A stretch of DNA of 64,000 bases. It comes from Planctomycetota bacterium. GTDB lineage: Bacteria > Planctomycetota > Planctomycetia > Planctomycetales > Planctomycetaceae. Of this stretch, positions 55,493 to 64,000 are shown piece by piece. The stretch lies in contig JAHZKX010000057.1 of assembly GCA_022600195.1 (NCBI GenBank), positions 147,991-211,990 on the forward strand, written 5' to 3'. Each line of letters opens with the position of its first letter. The first letter of the stretch is position 1. The position numbers and the translations under genes are program-made. The notes beneath the pieces are model-generated. The model saw only the letters and a list, made by a program, of their open reading frames with translations, ran no database searches and had not been told where the DNA came from.

Positions 55493-57124
55493 ATGGAAGA
55501 AAATTCTCACATCACTCAGGTCCGCAATGATGTGCTGCTTCCCCTTAAAATAGATCGTAAATCAGTTATGCCATCAGCCCCTGCTTCTCCACTCTTAAAA
55601 CTTCACCCGGACGATAATATCGCGATCGCGCGCAACTCTGTCGCAGAAAACCAGGAATGCGTTCTCACTGAAAATGAAAGTGTGATCACCAGAGAAAATA
55701 TTGATTTGGGTCACAAAGTCGCCATCCAGGCGATCAATAGTGGCGAACCTGTCCGTAAGTTTGGACAAACTATTGGCTTTGCGACTTTAGATATTCAAGC
55801 TGGTGACTGGATTCACAGTCATAACCTGGAATCGGGTGTTCTCAGCCTGGACTATGCCTATTCGACCGAGGTCCCTCCCCCCCCCACTCCCATTGAAGGC
55901 AGAACTTTTATGGGTTACCGACGTCCGAACGGGAAAGCAGGTACGCGAAATTATCTGGCGATTATCAGTACGGTGAATTGTTCTGCTACTGCTTCAAAAT
56001 ACATTGCCCGTGAGTTGGCCGGGACCTCTCTTAAAGACTTCCCCAATATTGATGGCATCATTCCCCTCGTCCATAAAGGCGGGTGTGCCATGCAGTATGA
56101 CGGTGAGGACCACCATCAGCTCATGAGAACACTCGGCGGTTTTGCGAAACATCCAAATATCGGCGCCTATGTAGTTCTGGGGTTAGGTTGTGAAACCGGC
56201 CAAGGTTCATTCCTCTCTGACTCGGAAGGCCTGGTCCAGTTAGCGAACCCGAATGAGCCTCAAAACCAGGGCCCGCTGGTTCTTAATATCCAAGATATAG
56301 GGGGAATAGCAAAAACAGTCAAAAAAGTTACAGCACTTCTTAAAGACTACTTACCTCAAGTGAATGACGTTTCCCGAGTACCGATTCCGGTCTCCGAATT
56401 GATTCTGGGTACAGAATGCGGGGGGAGTGATGGAAACAGCGGAGTGACTGCAAATCCCGCTTTAGGAATAGCCAGCGATCTTCTGGTCGCTCATGGCGCA
56501 ACCTCTATCCTGGGAGAAACATCGGAAATCTATGGTGGAGAACATCTTCTCACTCGCCGCGCAGTCACGCCCGAAGTTGGGAAGAAATTGATAGACCGGA
56601 TTAAGTGGTGGGAAGAATATACGGGCAAATTTGGCGTTGTCATTGATAACAATCCCTCCATTGGAAACAAAAGAGGCGGACTCACAACCATTTACGAAAA
56701 ATCGCTCGGCGCCATTGCCAAAGGGGGAAGCACAGCTTTACGGGAAGTTTATCGATTCGCCGAACCAGTCACCGAAAAAGGGTTTGTGATAATGGATACA
56801 CCAGGATACGACCCCGCTTCTGTAACAGGTATGGTCGCCGGTGGTGCGAATGTTGTTACTTTCACAACGGGTCGTGGAAGCTGCTTTGGGTGCAAACCAG
56901 TTCCCAGTATTAAGATATCAACTAATACTCCCATGTATGAGCGAATGCAGGACGACATGGACCTCGACGCTGGCAGAATCCTGAATGGCACCTCAGTAGA
57001 AGAAGTCGGCAAAGAAATTTTTGAGCTGATCATTGATGTTGCCAGCGGTAAAAAAACAAAAAGTGAAGCCCAAGGGATCGGAGATGAAGAATTCTGTCCC
57101 TGGAGCATTGGACCTGTGCTTTAA
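55493..57124 (+). CDS. UxaA-family (altronate/galactarate-type) dehydratase
   Basis: The N-terminal SAF domain (about LLKLHPDDNIAIA to GDWIHSHNLE) is joined to the dehydratase body with GYRRPNGKAGTRNYLAIIST, HKGGCAMQY, LGLGCETGQ, GTECGGSDGNSG and FTTGRGSCFGCKPVPSI, the UxaA/GarD motifs. The enzymes dehydrate sugar acids such as altronate, with Fe-dependent chemistry. The frame extends to TTG 55430, but ATG 55493 is chosen; ATG 55568 is an alternative. The neighbouring catabolic genes (sulfatase, Ldh-family dehydrogenase) fit a sugar-degrading context. Confidence 0.88.
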   Translation: MEENSHITQVRNDVLLPLKIDRKSVMPSAPASPLLKLHPDDNIAIARNSVAENQECVLTENESVITRENIDLGHKVAIQAINSGEPVRKFGQTIGFATLDIQAGDWIHSHNLESGVLSLDYAYSTEVPPPPTPIEGRTFMGYRRPNGKAGTRNYLAIISTVNCSATASKYIARELAGTSLKDFPNIDGIIPLVHKGGCAMQYDGEDHHQLMRTLGGFAKHPNIGAYVVLGLGCETGQGSFLSDSEGLVQLANPNEPQNQGPLVLNIQDIGGIAKTVKKVTALLKDYLPQVNDVSRVPIPVSELILGTECGGSDGNSGVTANPALGIASDLLVAHGATSILGETSEIYGGEHLLTRRAVTPEVGKKLIDRIKWWEEYTGKFGVVIDNNPSIGNKRGGLTTIYEKSLGAIAKGGSTALREVYRFAEPVTEKGFVIMDTPGYDPASVTGMVAGGANVVTFTTGRGSCFGCKPVPSIKISTNTPMYERMQDDMDLDAGRILNGTSVEEVGKEIFELIIDVASGKKTKSEAQGIGDEEFCPWSIGPVL

Positions 57125-57504
57125 TTGAGACTATTTCTTATTGATTCTGAAAGTTCACCACTAAAATCACTCACAGTTCCTGCTAAAAGTATTCACAATT
57201 GAGATTAATACACCATATCTACATTTAAAATAAAGACTTACCTAATATCCACCAGATTCGATCAGTAAACCGATTCATGCAGAATTGATACGAAACCCAT
57301 TACAAGAATATACATTTTTACACCTTTTTGTTGACACAATACAACCGTCAAAACTATTGAAACACGAAAATTCGTTATCTTCCGAATAATCGCTACAGTT
57401 TACCAGAAGCCCTGTCCGATATAACCAGCAACAGACTCCGCGCATTTCCGTTATTGACCGCGCGGATTGTTATCAAAGTTTCCGCTGTTTGTAAGGACGT
57501 ATAG
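57125..57504 (+). promoter_or_regulatory. Upstream region and leader of the BBP7-like gene
   Basis: A TTGACA at 57331-57336 is the only good -35-like sequence, with a poor -10 (TATTGA) 18 bases on. In the presumed leader, TCCGCGC (57437-57443) and GCGCGGA (57460-57466) can form a 7-bp stem with a 16-base loop. AAGGA precedes the ATG by seven or eight bases. The rest of the 380-bp gap shows no ORF. Confidence 0.35.
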
Positions 57505-59307
57505 ATGCGGCTTCTTCATTGGCTAGCACCGGTATTGAGCATCGTTCTGATTTCTTTCGCATTCTCTACTGTGAATGCGCAAGGATATCCCTCTTCAATT
57601 CCGCAGAATGGAATGATACAACCTGTATCGTTTGATTCCTTTAATCTGCCGGGGTTAACTCAGAATGCACAATCTCTCGCTGGGGCACCTCCCCCAAACT
57701 TTTTCCAAGCAGCAACAGGTGGATATGGTCCACCTTCGGCACCTGGATTTCCCATGAACGCAGGGCCGCAGGCGCCCGTAAATGCGTTTCCTCAAATGAG
57801 CCCCTTTGAAAAGATGTTTCAACAACATCGGGTTGACGATAATGGTTTGTGGTCTTACAAGTCTAGTAATCACGGTAAGAAATATTTCTTCAGCACTGAA
57901 GCGTTATTCGCCAAATTCCGTAGTCCGGGAAGTGCCAAGTTTGGAAATGATGGAACCATCTCCTACTTTAATATGGTACAAGAAGAATTAGAGGACGCTA
58001 CAGATGATGAGTTTACCACCGCGGCAGCAAGCCTGAATTTCTTTGATCATGTAACCTACGATGTCATTCCTAATATATTTTCACCTGGTACACGTCTCCG
58101 CTGGGGTTGGAATAATGATGACGACAGTGGGTTTGAGTTTACGGGCTGGTGGCTTGCTAGTGCTGATTCTGAATGGTCCGCCATTACGAACTCAACTCAC
58201 AAGCCAAACCCAAATAATCAAGCAATCATGGATATCCTGCTGTCACCACCCAACTTTATTGATCCTACTGGTCGAGGGGTTGTTACTACTATTCCCGGAG
58301 TGACTGCAGCAGAGATCAATGCGATCTTACAGAACGAATTGATGAATCTAGCGTCTTTACCACTTGATGATGGAACACTGAATGGCGTTTCCGTTCCTTA
58401 TGACCTGGATTTCAGAATTAAAGTGGTCAGCCAGGCTTGGGGAACCAACGCAACCTGGATGTCGACTCCGATGATTGATAAAAAAAATCTGAAGGTTCGA
58501 GGGCTTGCCGGTGTGCGATACATGAAAGTCAAAGAAGGATTTGGATTCGTAGGCCGAGACAGTGGTTTGCTTTATAGTGATGCAACCACTTTCACAAGCA
58601 TTCGACCTGACTTGAAGCTATTCTCTCACCCAACCGGATCAGATGAGAACGAGGATGGAGTTATTGATAATGCGGGCGTTGTGGAAGACGACGACGCTGG
58701 CGGAACAACAGGTACCGCTACAGCCTTCTTCGCAGCACCTCTTAATCCAGTAACAGATGTCGCAGTGACACCCTATACCACGGTCGTGGACAGTAGAGTC
58801 GATACAGATTTGGCTGGTCCTGAAATTGGTTTTCAATTTGACTTGGGTGGTGATAAGCTAAAAATCTGGGGCCAGACCAAATTCGGGATCATGGCCAATC
58901 GGGAAAAGATTAACTTAAGTGGAGATAATGTCGGGATGGGCGTTCGAGCTGATCCAGATGATATCAACCGCCCCAAAGCTTTGATCGATGCCACGACAAC
59001 AGATCCCACTCCAAATGCTTTCAGTGACGCGAGCACACATACGCACGTCTCACCCATATTTGAACAATCGATTTTCGCAGAAATGGCTATTTTTGAACAT
59101 GTTCCTGTTTTGAAACGCATGAAAATCCTTGAGGAAGCAAAATTCAAAGTTGGGTATACCTATATTGCTGCTGGCGAAATTGCCAGACCCTTTGACAGCA
59201 TTCGCTGGCAGGGCATGCCAACCAGAGGTTTATTTCCATCTATCGAAGTGAAACGCGAGAAATGGAACGTTGGAACCTGGAGTGTTGGTATTGACTGGTT
59301 GTATTAA
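57505..59307 (+). CDS. BBP7-like outer-membrane beta-barrel protein
   Basis: A cleavable signal peptide (LAPVLSIVLISFAFSTVNAQ) precedes a Pro/Gly-rich N-terminal segment, then a beta-rich body with alternating hydrophobic strands and aromatic ends, closing with WNVGTWSVGIDWLY, a C-terminal strand typical of outer-membrane barrels. The layout (YFFSTEALFAKFRSP near residue 130, TRLRWGWNNDDDSGFEFTGW) matches the planctomycete BBP7 family as I remember it. A surface or pore role is expected. A strong terminator follows. Confidence 0.82.
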   Translation: MRLLHWLAPVLSIVLISFAFSTVNAQGYPSSIPQNGMIQPVSFDSFNLPGLTQNAQSLAGAPPPNFFQAATGGYGPPSAPGFPMNAGPQAPVNAFPQMSPFEKMFQQHRVDDNGLWSYKSSNHGKKYFFSTEALFAKFRSPGSAKFGNDGTISYFNMVQEELEDATDDEFTTAAASLNFFDHVTYDVIPNIFSPGTRLRWGWNNDDDSGFEFTGWWLASADSEWSAITNSTHKPNPNNQAIMDILLSPPNFIDPTGRGVVTTIPGVTAAEINAILQNELMNLASLPLDDGTLNGVSVPYDLDFRIKVVSQAWGTNATWMSTPMIDKKNLKVRGLAGVRYMKVKEGFGFVGRDSGLLYSDATTFTSIRPDLKLFSHPTGSDENEDGVIDNAGVVEDDDAGGTTGTATAFFAAPLNPVTDVAVTPYTTVVDSRVDTDLAGPEIGFQFDLGGDKLKIWGQTKFGIMANREKINLSGDNVGMGVRADPDDINRPKALIDATTTDPTPNAFSDASTHTHVSPIFEQSIFAEMAIFEHVPVLKRMKILEEAKFKVGYTYIAAGEIARPFDSIRWQGMPTRGLFPSIEVKREKWNVGTWSVGIDWLY

Positions 59308-59337
59308 ACCATAGTTTCAGATAACAGTCTGTAATCA

Positions 59338-59370
59338 AACCGGCCTGGATTTTATCCAGAGCCGGTTTTT
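59338..59370 (+). terminator. Intrinsic terminator after the BBP7-like gene
   Basis: AACCGGC-CTGGAT, a TTT loop and ATCCAG-A-GCCGGTT give a 13-bp stem with a single bulged A, ending in TTTTT. Confidence 0.9.
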
Positions 59371-59388
59371 AGTTTGGAATGGCAATCA

Positions 59389-61131
59389 TCATTTCAACTG
59401 TTTCAATGTGACATCACCCAACGTACCATTATTGGTGATATGAATTCGATCTTGGCCATCCGCTTGAAACCAGATATCGAGCAATCCCGTTCCTGCGCGT
59501 AACTCAAATTCCGCTGACGATTGGCCTGCATTCAAATACTCATGAGCCTGCTGACCCAACCAGTTGACAACGATCTTTCCCGCTGTCTTTTTCTGGCCAC
59601 GTTCAATTTGAATCTCATACAAACCAGAATTCGAAACCCTGACCATCCAGCCTTGCGAAACTCCCTGAAAATAATTGCCGTCCTGATACCGACATAAAAC
59701 ACAGGGACTTTCTTTCTTCTGATCAACGACAATTATCCCTGGCTCAAAATGACGCGACTGTTTCATAATTGTAAACCAGGCCTCGTATTGTCGACGCAGC
59801 GATTCTACTGTTTCAGGCTGAGATGTGATCAGATTGTGTTTCTCTTCCGGATCAACAGACAAGTCGTATAGTTCCAGCAAAGGCTCGGCATTCAGCATCA
59901 GATTTTCATTACCGAAGGTTCCCGGATAACTGACCAGTTTGAATTTCTGAGTCACTACTGCAGAGTTTTGATAGCGTTTGGGCGTGAGTCCCCGATGGAC
60001 TTGAAAGAAAAGACTGCGACTCGGTAACTTCGCATCCTTGCCTGACAAAAGATCCGAGAGATCAATACCATCCAGAATCAGATTCTCTGGACGTGGCGTT
60101 TTAGTGAGTGACAACAAAGTCGGCATGATATCAATATGAGCTGCTATCTGATCGGATTTCACACCCTTTTGAAATTGTCCCTGCCAATGCGCAAGAAAAG
60201 GAACTCGAATGCCCCCTTCGTAGGTCCATGATTTTCTACCCCGCAAACCGGCTGTAAATCGTTTTTGCTGTGGCCCATTATCACCTACAAAAACCACAAT
60301 GGTTGAATCCATTAATTCAGACTTCTTGAGGAACGCCATCAGCTTTCCTATGTTTTCATCCAGATTCGATACCATGCCATAAACACGAGCAGTTGTCTCG
60401 TTTAGACCCGCTTTTTGATAAGGTTTCCAATACGTCTGATCCACTTCCAATGGTGTATGGGGCGCATTGACAGGCAGGTAAACGAAAAAAGGTTGCTCGC
60501 CTGTTTTATGTTGATCGATAAAATCCAAGGCCGCCTTAAAAAAAACATCCGTGCAATATCCGACCGTTTTTCGTTTTTTCCCATTCTTCCATAACCAGGG
60601 ATCAAAGTAACTGTTTGGTTGATCCGGGCTCTGACCAATTCCTCCACTTTTATGAACCAGTGTTTCCTCGAACCCCTGATCCTCTGGACGCATCGGGTAA
60701 TTATCTCCCAGATGCCATTTGCCAAAGATTCCAGTTTTATATCCAGCCTCTTTTAATAATTCCGCGATCGTAACTTCGTCACCATGCATCTTAGCGCCAC
60801 CGCGCGAAGTGTGGATGACTCCCGTACGATAGTAATAGCGGCCCGTCATCAGACTGGCGCGGGTCGGCGCACAAACCGGACTACAGTAAAATCGACTTAA
60901 TTCGATTCCTTCTTTTGCCATCCTGTCGAGGTGCGGCGTTTTAATTTTCGGATTTCCATGAAAACCAATATCACCATAACCTTGATCATCTGAGAGAATT
61001 AATATCACATTAGGTCGCGCCAGATTCTCATTTGCTCCACTGGCAGCATTACTAGTTCCAATAAAAAGAACCATCCCCGCTATCATGAGGATTTGCTGAG
61101 GGAACCTGGAGCTCATCTTCAGCGAAAACAT
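59389..61131 (-). CDS. Secreted arylsulfatase
   Basis: Formylglycine-dependent sulfatases hydrolyse sulfate esters. The CxPxR signature is CAPTRASLMTGR with Cys87, the residue to be converted to formylglycine. ILILSDDQGYGDIG supplies the metal-binding Asp pair (48-49), and GKWHLG and VYLPVNAPHTPLEV are also present. The signal peptide starts at the ATG at 61131 (AAGGGG six bases upstream); the frame runs on to a GTG at 61149. A C-terminal beta domain of about 100 residues is extra to the core. Anaerobic or FGE-type maturation genes are not in the window. Sulfated polysaccharide degradation is typical of the phylum. Confidence 0.93.
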   Translation of the reverse strand: MFSLKMSSRFPQQILMIAGMVLFIGTSNAASGANENLARPNVILILSDDQGYGDIGFHGNPKIKTPHLDRMAKEGIELSRFYCSPVCAPTRASLMTGRYYYRTGVIHTSRGGAKMHGDEVTIAELLKEAGYKTGIFGKWHLGDNYPMRPEDQGFEETLVHKSGGIGQSPDQPNSYFDPWLWKNGKKRKTVGYCTDVFFKAALDFIDQHKTGEQPFFVYLPVNAPHTPLEVDQTYWKPYQKAGLNETTARVYGMVSNLDENIGKLMAFLKKSELMDSTIVVFVGDNGPQQKRFTAGLRGRKSWTYEGGIRVPFLAHWQGQFQKGVKSDQIAAHIDIMPTLLSLTKTPRPENLILDGIDLSDLLSGKDAKLPSRSLFFQVHRGLTPKRYQNSAVVTQKFKLVSYPGTFGNENLMLNAEPLLELYDLSVDPEEKHNLITSQPETVESLRRQYEAWFTIMKQSRHFEPGIIVVDQKKESPCVLCRYQDGNYFQGVSQGWMVRVSNSGLYEIQIERGQKKTAGKIVVNWLGQQAHEYLNAGQSSAEFELRAGTGLLDIWFQADGQDRIHITNNGTLGDVTLKQLK

Positions 61132-61274
61132 AAATCGCCCCTTTCTCACACCACTGTTTGCCTTTGGTGACTCAATGCCTGCGATCTTTGAAAAAACAGT
61201 TGCCGGACACTCACCAATGCGATACGATTACCGGTACAATCATGGGCCATTCCAATGAATCTGGAGAACAAACC

Positions 61275-61904
61275 ATGAATACCAAGCTCATCATTCTTAT
61301 ATTTCTCTCGGGGTCCGTTTGGAACCACTGTATTCTTGCTCAAGAAATCAGAATCCAACAACCTATCGTACAACAATTCTCTGCACGAACAACAGTGAGC
61401 GTTCCTGATCGAGGCAGTGCGGTTTTGGGTTCCATTCATTCCGGTGCCACCTGGAACAGGCAAAGCGGTCCATTTCGGCGAGGAAGCTCATACGGTCAAT
61501 CATTTCAAAGTTCGACCACAAGCGTCAGTGCTTATATCCACGATTTTGAAGCAATGGACCGAATGCTTTTAAATTCTGCACCTGCGTCATCACATTACCT
61601 GAGGCGAAATTCTCAGACCAATTTGGAACATTGGAAAAATAACCTCTTCTCCCGCCGCAGACAAATGTCTGATATGAAGCGTTCTTCTGGCACACACGAC
61701 CTGCCACAAAGTTCTGCTTCTGTTCCGCAGGTAAATCCTCAAGCCAAAGCGGAACGTTTTTTTCAGCTGGGTCAGAATGCGGAAAAAAAACATGCGACTC
61801 CCAATATCGCAATCCTGCATTACAGAGTGGCAGAAAAATACGGAAGTTCCAAAGCAACAGCCAGATTGCAAAAACTGATTTCTCTCAAAGAGAATCGTGA
61901 ATAG
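61275..61904 (+). CDS. Secreted hypothetical protein with secretin-like VPDxG motif
   Basis: GGAG eight bases before the ATG at 61275 fixes the start, 39 codons inside the longest frame. The signal peptide is NTKLIILIFLSGSVWNHCIL, with cleavage near LAQ. TTVSVPDRGSAVLGSI resembles the beta-turn segment of secretin-type proteins (VPDGxxxxLGG). The C-terminal third has AERFFQLGQNAEKKHATPN and HYRVAEKYGSSKATARLQKL, a TPR-like helical pair. No named family. It is divergent from the sulfatase. Confidence 0.7.
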   Translation: MNTKLIILIFLSGSVWNHCILAQEIRIQQPIVQQFSARTTVSVPDRGSAVLGSIHSGATWNRQSGPFRRGSSYGQSFQSSTTSVSAYIHDFEAMDRMLLNSAPASSHYLRRNSQTNLEHWKNNLFSRRRQMSDMKRSSGTHDLPQSSASVPQVNPQAKAERFFQLGQNAEKKHATPNIAILHYRVAEKYGSSKATARLQKLISLKENRE

Positions 61905-61922
61905 CCTATTTCACGCGAGTCA

Positions 61923-62231
61923 CTATGCTGCTTCCTCTGATTCCTCTTCCGGAACAAAAACCCGGTTCGGAAGATGAACTTTTGCGTAACGTTCTCCCCG
62001 GGCATCATAAAAATAGACCATATTAGAGTCAGAAGCCCAGATGGCTCCTAAGCGAACACTTCGTGGTCCATTAATTGAGAATTGAAGTCCACAGCTTCGC
62101 CCCCGGCGCCTGAGAGCCATTTCAGACATCGAAAACTGTTCTTCGAGAAGATTCTCTTTCTCGCAAAGCGTTTTATGGATGTAAAGACGGAGTTCGTTAA
62201 GCGACTGGATGTTCTCGAGGCTGATACTCAT
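61923..62231 (-). CDS. Small hypothetical protein
   Basis: The 102-residue protein is soluble, with an N-terminal helix (SLNELRLYIHKTLCEKENLL) and a beta-rich second half (RLGAIWASDSNMVYFYDARG) ending in a short acidic tail. I recall similar small proteins only from planctomycetes and cannot give a function. It ends 18 bp from the convergent upstream neighbour. Confidence 0.7.
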   Translation of the reverse strand: MSISLENIQSLNELRLYIHKTLCEKENLLEEQFSMSEMALRRRGRSCGLQFSINGPRSVRLGAIWASDSNMVYFYDARGERYAKVHLPNRVFVPEEESEEAA

Positions 62232-62762
62232 TCACTGTACCTTTGGCAAAAACTTCGTACACCTATTTTTCCAGTTAATTCATCCGTTTGAGTACTTCAG
62301 ATTAAGCTGAATTATCAGGTTGACCTCACGAATATCGTCCAACGATCCTAGCATCTGTCAGAAGAGTTTTCGCGCCCTTCTCTTTGTTATTATTTGATAA
62401 GATTATGAATCTGATTTATTCGTTACAGTGGATAAATATTTTGCGTATTTCCCAATGATTAATAAATATGAGTGATGAAAGCCAATCCTTCGCTTGCCGG
62501 GACTGGCAAGAGAAGTCCGAAAAAAGACTTGTTTTATGCGAATTTTTTATCTAACCGGACTACATTATGAACTTTCAGTGGAGCAGGTCCCTCCAAACAT
62601 ATGAATGAGTGACTATTTTTTCTTTACAACACGGAAAATCCTGATATCCCCTAAATTTACCGAATATAAAATAGTTTGTATGATAAGAGTTTAACAAAAC
62701 AGAAAAACGGACTTTTGTTCAAGATTTGATCAACAATTTCACTCTAAAGAGGACTTTCTAAC
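62232..62762 (+). other. 531-bp region upstream of the Ldh-family gene with adjacent hairpins
   Basis: CTTGCC/GGCAAG (62493-62510) forms a 6-bp stem. Just after it AAGTC/GACTT (62513-62530) forms a second, followed by GTTTT. GGACT at 62500 can pair alternatively with AGTCC at 62514, so the two structures are mutually exclusive in part. This may be a leader attenuator or a small RNA, but is unproven. The rest is AT-rich without ORFs. Confidence 0.4.
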
Positions 62763-63824
62763 GTGCCTGTAATCTCTGCTCAGTCTCTCCAGAACTTTAC
62801 CGAATCGCTCTTGCTTCAAGGGGGCGCCAACGAACACGAAGCACGCATCGTTTCCCACAGTCTGGTTGAGGCGAATTTACTCGGACACGATTCGCATGGA
62901 GTCATGCGTCTTCCCTTCTATCTGGGCCGCGTGAAAGAAGGGATCCTCAAAGCAGGTGAGACGTTGAAAATTCTAAACGAAACACCGGCAGCCATTGCCG
63001 GCGATGGCTGCTGGGGCTTCGGACAAACTGTGATGCATGATCTCATGAACCGTTTAATAGGTAAAGCATCGAATCTGGGAGTTGCTTGTGGAACCGTTAC
63101 ACGTGCTTCTCATATTGGTCGACTCGGAGAATATGCAGAAATGGCTGCTGCAAAGGGGATGGCTTCCATCATTTGTGCTAATACTCATGGCTCTGCTCCG
63201 CGAGTCGCTCCGGTAGGTGGTAAACGTCCCCGTCTCGGAACCAATCCCATCTGTATTGGTATGCCAGGCGGGGAAGAGGGACCTTTTGTCCTCGATTTTG
63301 GAACCTCTGCCACTGCAGAAGGCAAAGTGCGTATCAAAAAAATTGCCGGTGAGCAGGTCCCACCTGGTTTGATTCTGGATCCTGATGGAAATCCGACAAC
63401 CGACCCCAATCAGCTTTATGGAGATCCTCCAGGTACGATTCTACCCATGGGTGGCGATCAGGCCTACAAAGGTTTTGGCCTCTCGTTCATGGTGGAAATG
63501 CTCTGTGGTGCGCTTTCCGGCGGACAATGTGCTTTCCCTGACCCACCACCGCCTCAGGGAAATTGCGTCTTTGTCATTGTGATCGACGCAAAACATCTGG
63601 GCGGACAGAATCATATGTTGAATGAGATTATGAATCTGGAGAAATACGTCCGAAGTGTCCCCTTGAAAGAGGGGGTAAGTGAAGTGTATCTACCCGGAGA
63701 TCCAGAAAAAATCACTTCGACAACCCGAAAAGAAAATGGTATCTCTCTCGACAGGGGAAACTGGGAAGCCTTGACCAATCTCGCTGCAGAATTAGGGGTC
63801 ACAGTCCCGGAAGTCAAGGAATAG
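62763..63824 (+). CDS. Ldh-family NAD(P)-dependent 2-hydroxyacid dehydrogenase
   Basis: This malate/L-lactate dehydrogenase (LDH2/MDH2) family member carries LLGHDSHGVMRLPFYLGRV with the catalytic His, ASHIGRLGEYAEMAA, GTNPICIGMPG and MGGDQAYKGFGLSFMVEML. These use NAD(P)H but have a fold unrelated to classical LDH. Substrates in the family include malate, lactate, ureidoglycolate and diketogulonate. The start is GTG at 62763 with AGAGGA about nine bases upstream. It is followed by the tandem repeat copies. Confidence 0.9.
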   Translation: MPVISAQSLQNFTESLLLQGGANEHEARIVSHSLVEANLLGHDSHGVMRLPFYLGRVKEGILKAGETLKILNETPAAIAGDGCWGFGQTVMHDLMNRLIGKASNLGVACGTVTRASHIGRLGEYAEMAAAKGMASIICANTHGSAPRVAPVGGKRPRLGTNPICIGMPGGEEGPFVLDFGTSATAEGKVRIKKIAGEQVPPGLILDPDGNPTTDPNQLYGDPPGTILPMGGDQAYKGFGLSFMVEMLCGALSGGQCAFPDPPPPQGNCVFVIVIDAKHLGGQNHMLNEIMNLEKYVRSVPLKEGVSEVYLPGDPEKITSTTRKENGISLDRGNWEALTNLAAELGVTVPEVKE

Positions 63825-63849
63825 CAACAGACAGCAATGTCAGATGAGC

Positions 63850-63937
63850 TAGCCTGTGCCCAGGTTTACTGTAGCGTCTCCAAGGCCATTTGAAACGAGT
63901 ATAACAGAACGAAAGGCGCTCCAGTTAAATGGGATCC
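63850..63937 (-). repeat. Interspersed ~90-bp repeat, copy 4 (tandem)
   Basis: In minus-strand orientation it reads GGATCCCATTTAACTGGAGC to CCTGGGCACAGGCTA. The period to copy 5 is 92 bp. Over the shared 59 bases it differs from copy 5 by a single base. Confidence 0.88.
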
Positions 63938-63941
63938 GATC

Positions 63942-64000
63942 TAGCCTGTGTCCAGGTTTACTGTAGCGTCTCCAAGGCCATTTGAAACGAGTATAACAGA
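63942..64000 (-). repeat. Interspersed ~90-bp repeat, copy 5 (cut by the window edge)
   Basis: The visible 59 bases contain the most conserved half, from TATACTCGTTTCAAATGGCC to GACACAGGCTA on the minus strand. The remainder lies beyond the window, so the tandem array may be longer. Confidence 0.88.

Noticed and set aside
57331..57360. TTGACA plus TATTGA as a sigma-70 promoter for the BBP7-like gene
   Set aside because: The -10 element matches only half the consensus; kept only as a remark in the region entry.
1..64000. tRNA, rRNA, CRISPR arrays, transposases, phage genes
   Set aside because: Scanned by eye for tRNA-like clover leaves, regularly spaced repeats and DDE/integrase motifs; none seen. 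The only spaced repeat (92 bp at the right edge) has no spacers of CRISPR type.

Overview
The window looks like a chromosomal segment of a planctomycete, probably close to Gimesia/Planctomyces. By eye the GC content is a little under 50%. The evidence is the set of protein families typical of that phylum: a split PVC-type dehydrogenase plus c-type cytochrome pair, a BBP7-like outer-membrane protein, a secreted sulfatase, PQQ-like propeller proteins, a lysine/alanine-rich protein with an N-terminal tag that I recall from planctomycetes, and many secreted proteins without close relatives elsewhere. I see no prophage, transposase, CRISPR array, tRNA or rRNA. Genes are mostly intact, and both strands are used in short operons.

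Region 1 (1-11.7 kb): a 5'-truncated FAD-dependent oxidoreductase, a NosR-like flavoprotein/CxxxCP membrane protein, a large PAS/GAF hybrid histidine kinase, and the two-gene dehydrogenase/heme pair. Region 2 (11.8-26.8 kb): two polytopic or anchored hypothetical proteins, a rhomboid protease, a RodA/FtsW protein, a group II PLP decarboxylase, the lysine-rich protein, a membrane protein plus PQQ-like protein operon, and a minus-strand run of prfA and prmC followed by murA. Region 3 (26.9-38 kb): type B L31, an IlvD-family dehydratase, a eukaryote-like UDP-sugar pyrophosphorylase followed by a mannose-1-phosphate guanylyltransferase and RuvX, small hypotheticals, a methyltransferase, and rpsB-tsf with pyrH behind a strong terminator. 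Region 4 (38-46 kb): a tandem pair of dynamin-like GTPases, a thioredoxin-like protein, uppP and glgX. Region 5 (46-64 kb): a Cys-rich secreted protein, a pore-less voltage-sensor-like protein, a hydrolase-like protein, a ComEA-like protein, a DUF485/solute symporter/DUF695 operon, a bestrophin-like channel, a SpoIIE phosphatase with a degenerate receiver, a UxaA-type dehydratase, a BBP7-like protein, a sulfatase, two small planctomycete proteins and an Ldh-family dehydrogenase.

The strongest structure not explained by genes is an interspersed repeat of about 90 bp, present in five copies. Three are on the plus strand near 11.8, 17.7 and 38.3 kb, and two are in tandem on the minus strand at the right edge. 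One copy supplies the stop codon of a gene and another ends nine bases before the start codon of the first dynamin-like GTPase. The most interesting gene-level candidate is that tandem GTPase pair: two clearly related but divergent large GTPases in one transcription unit, with hydrophobic C-terminal segments, plausible as a membrane-remodelling pair in a phylum known for extensive internal membranes.
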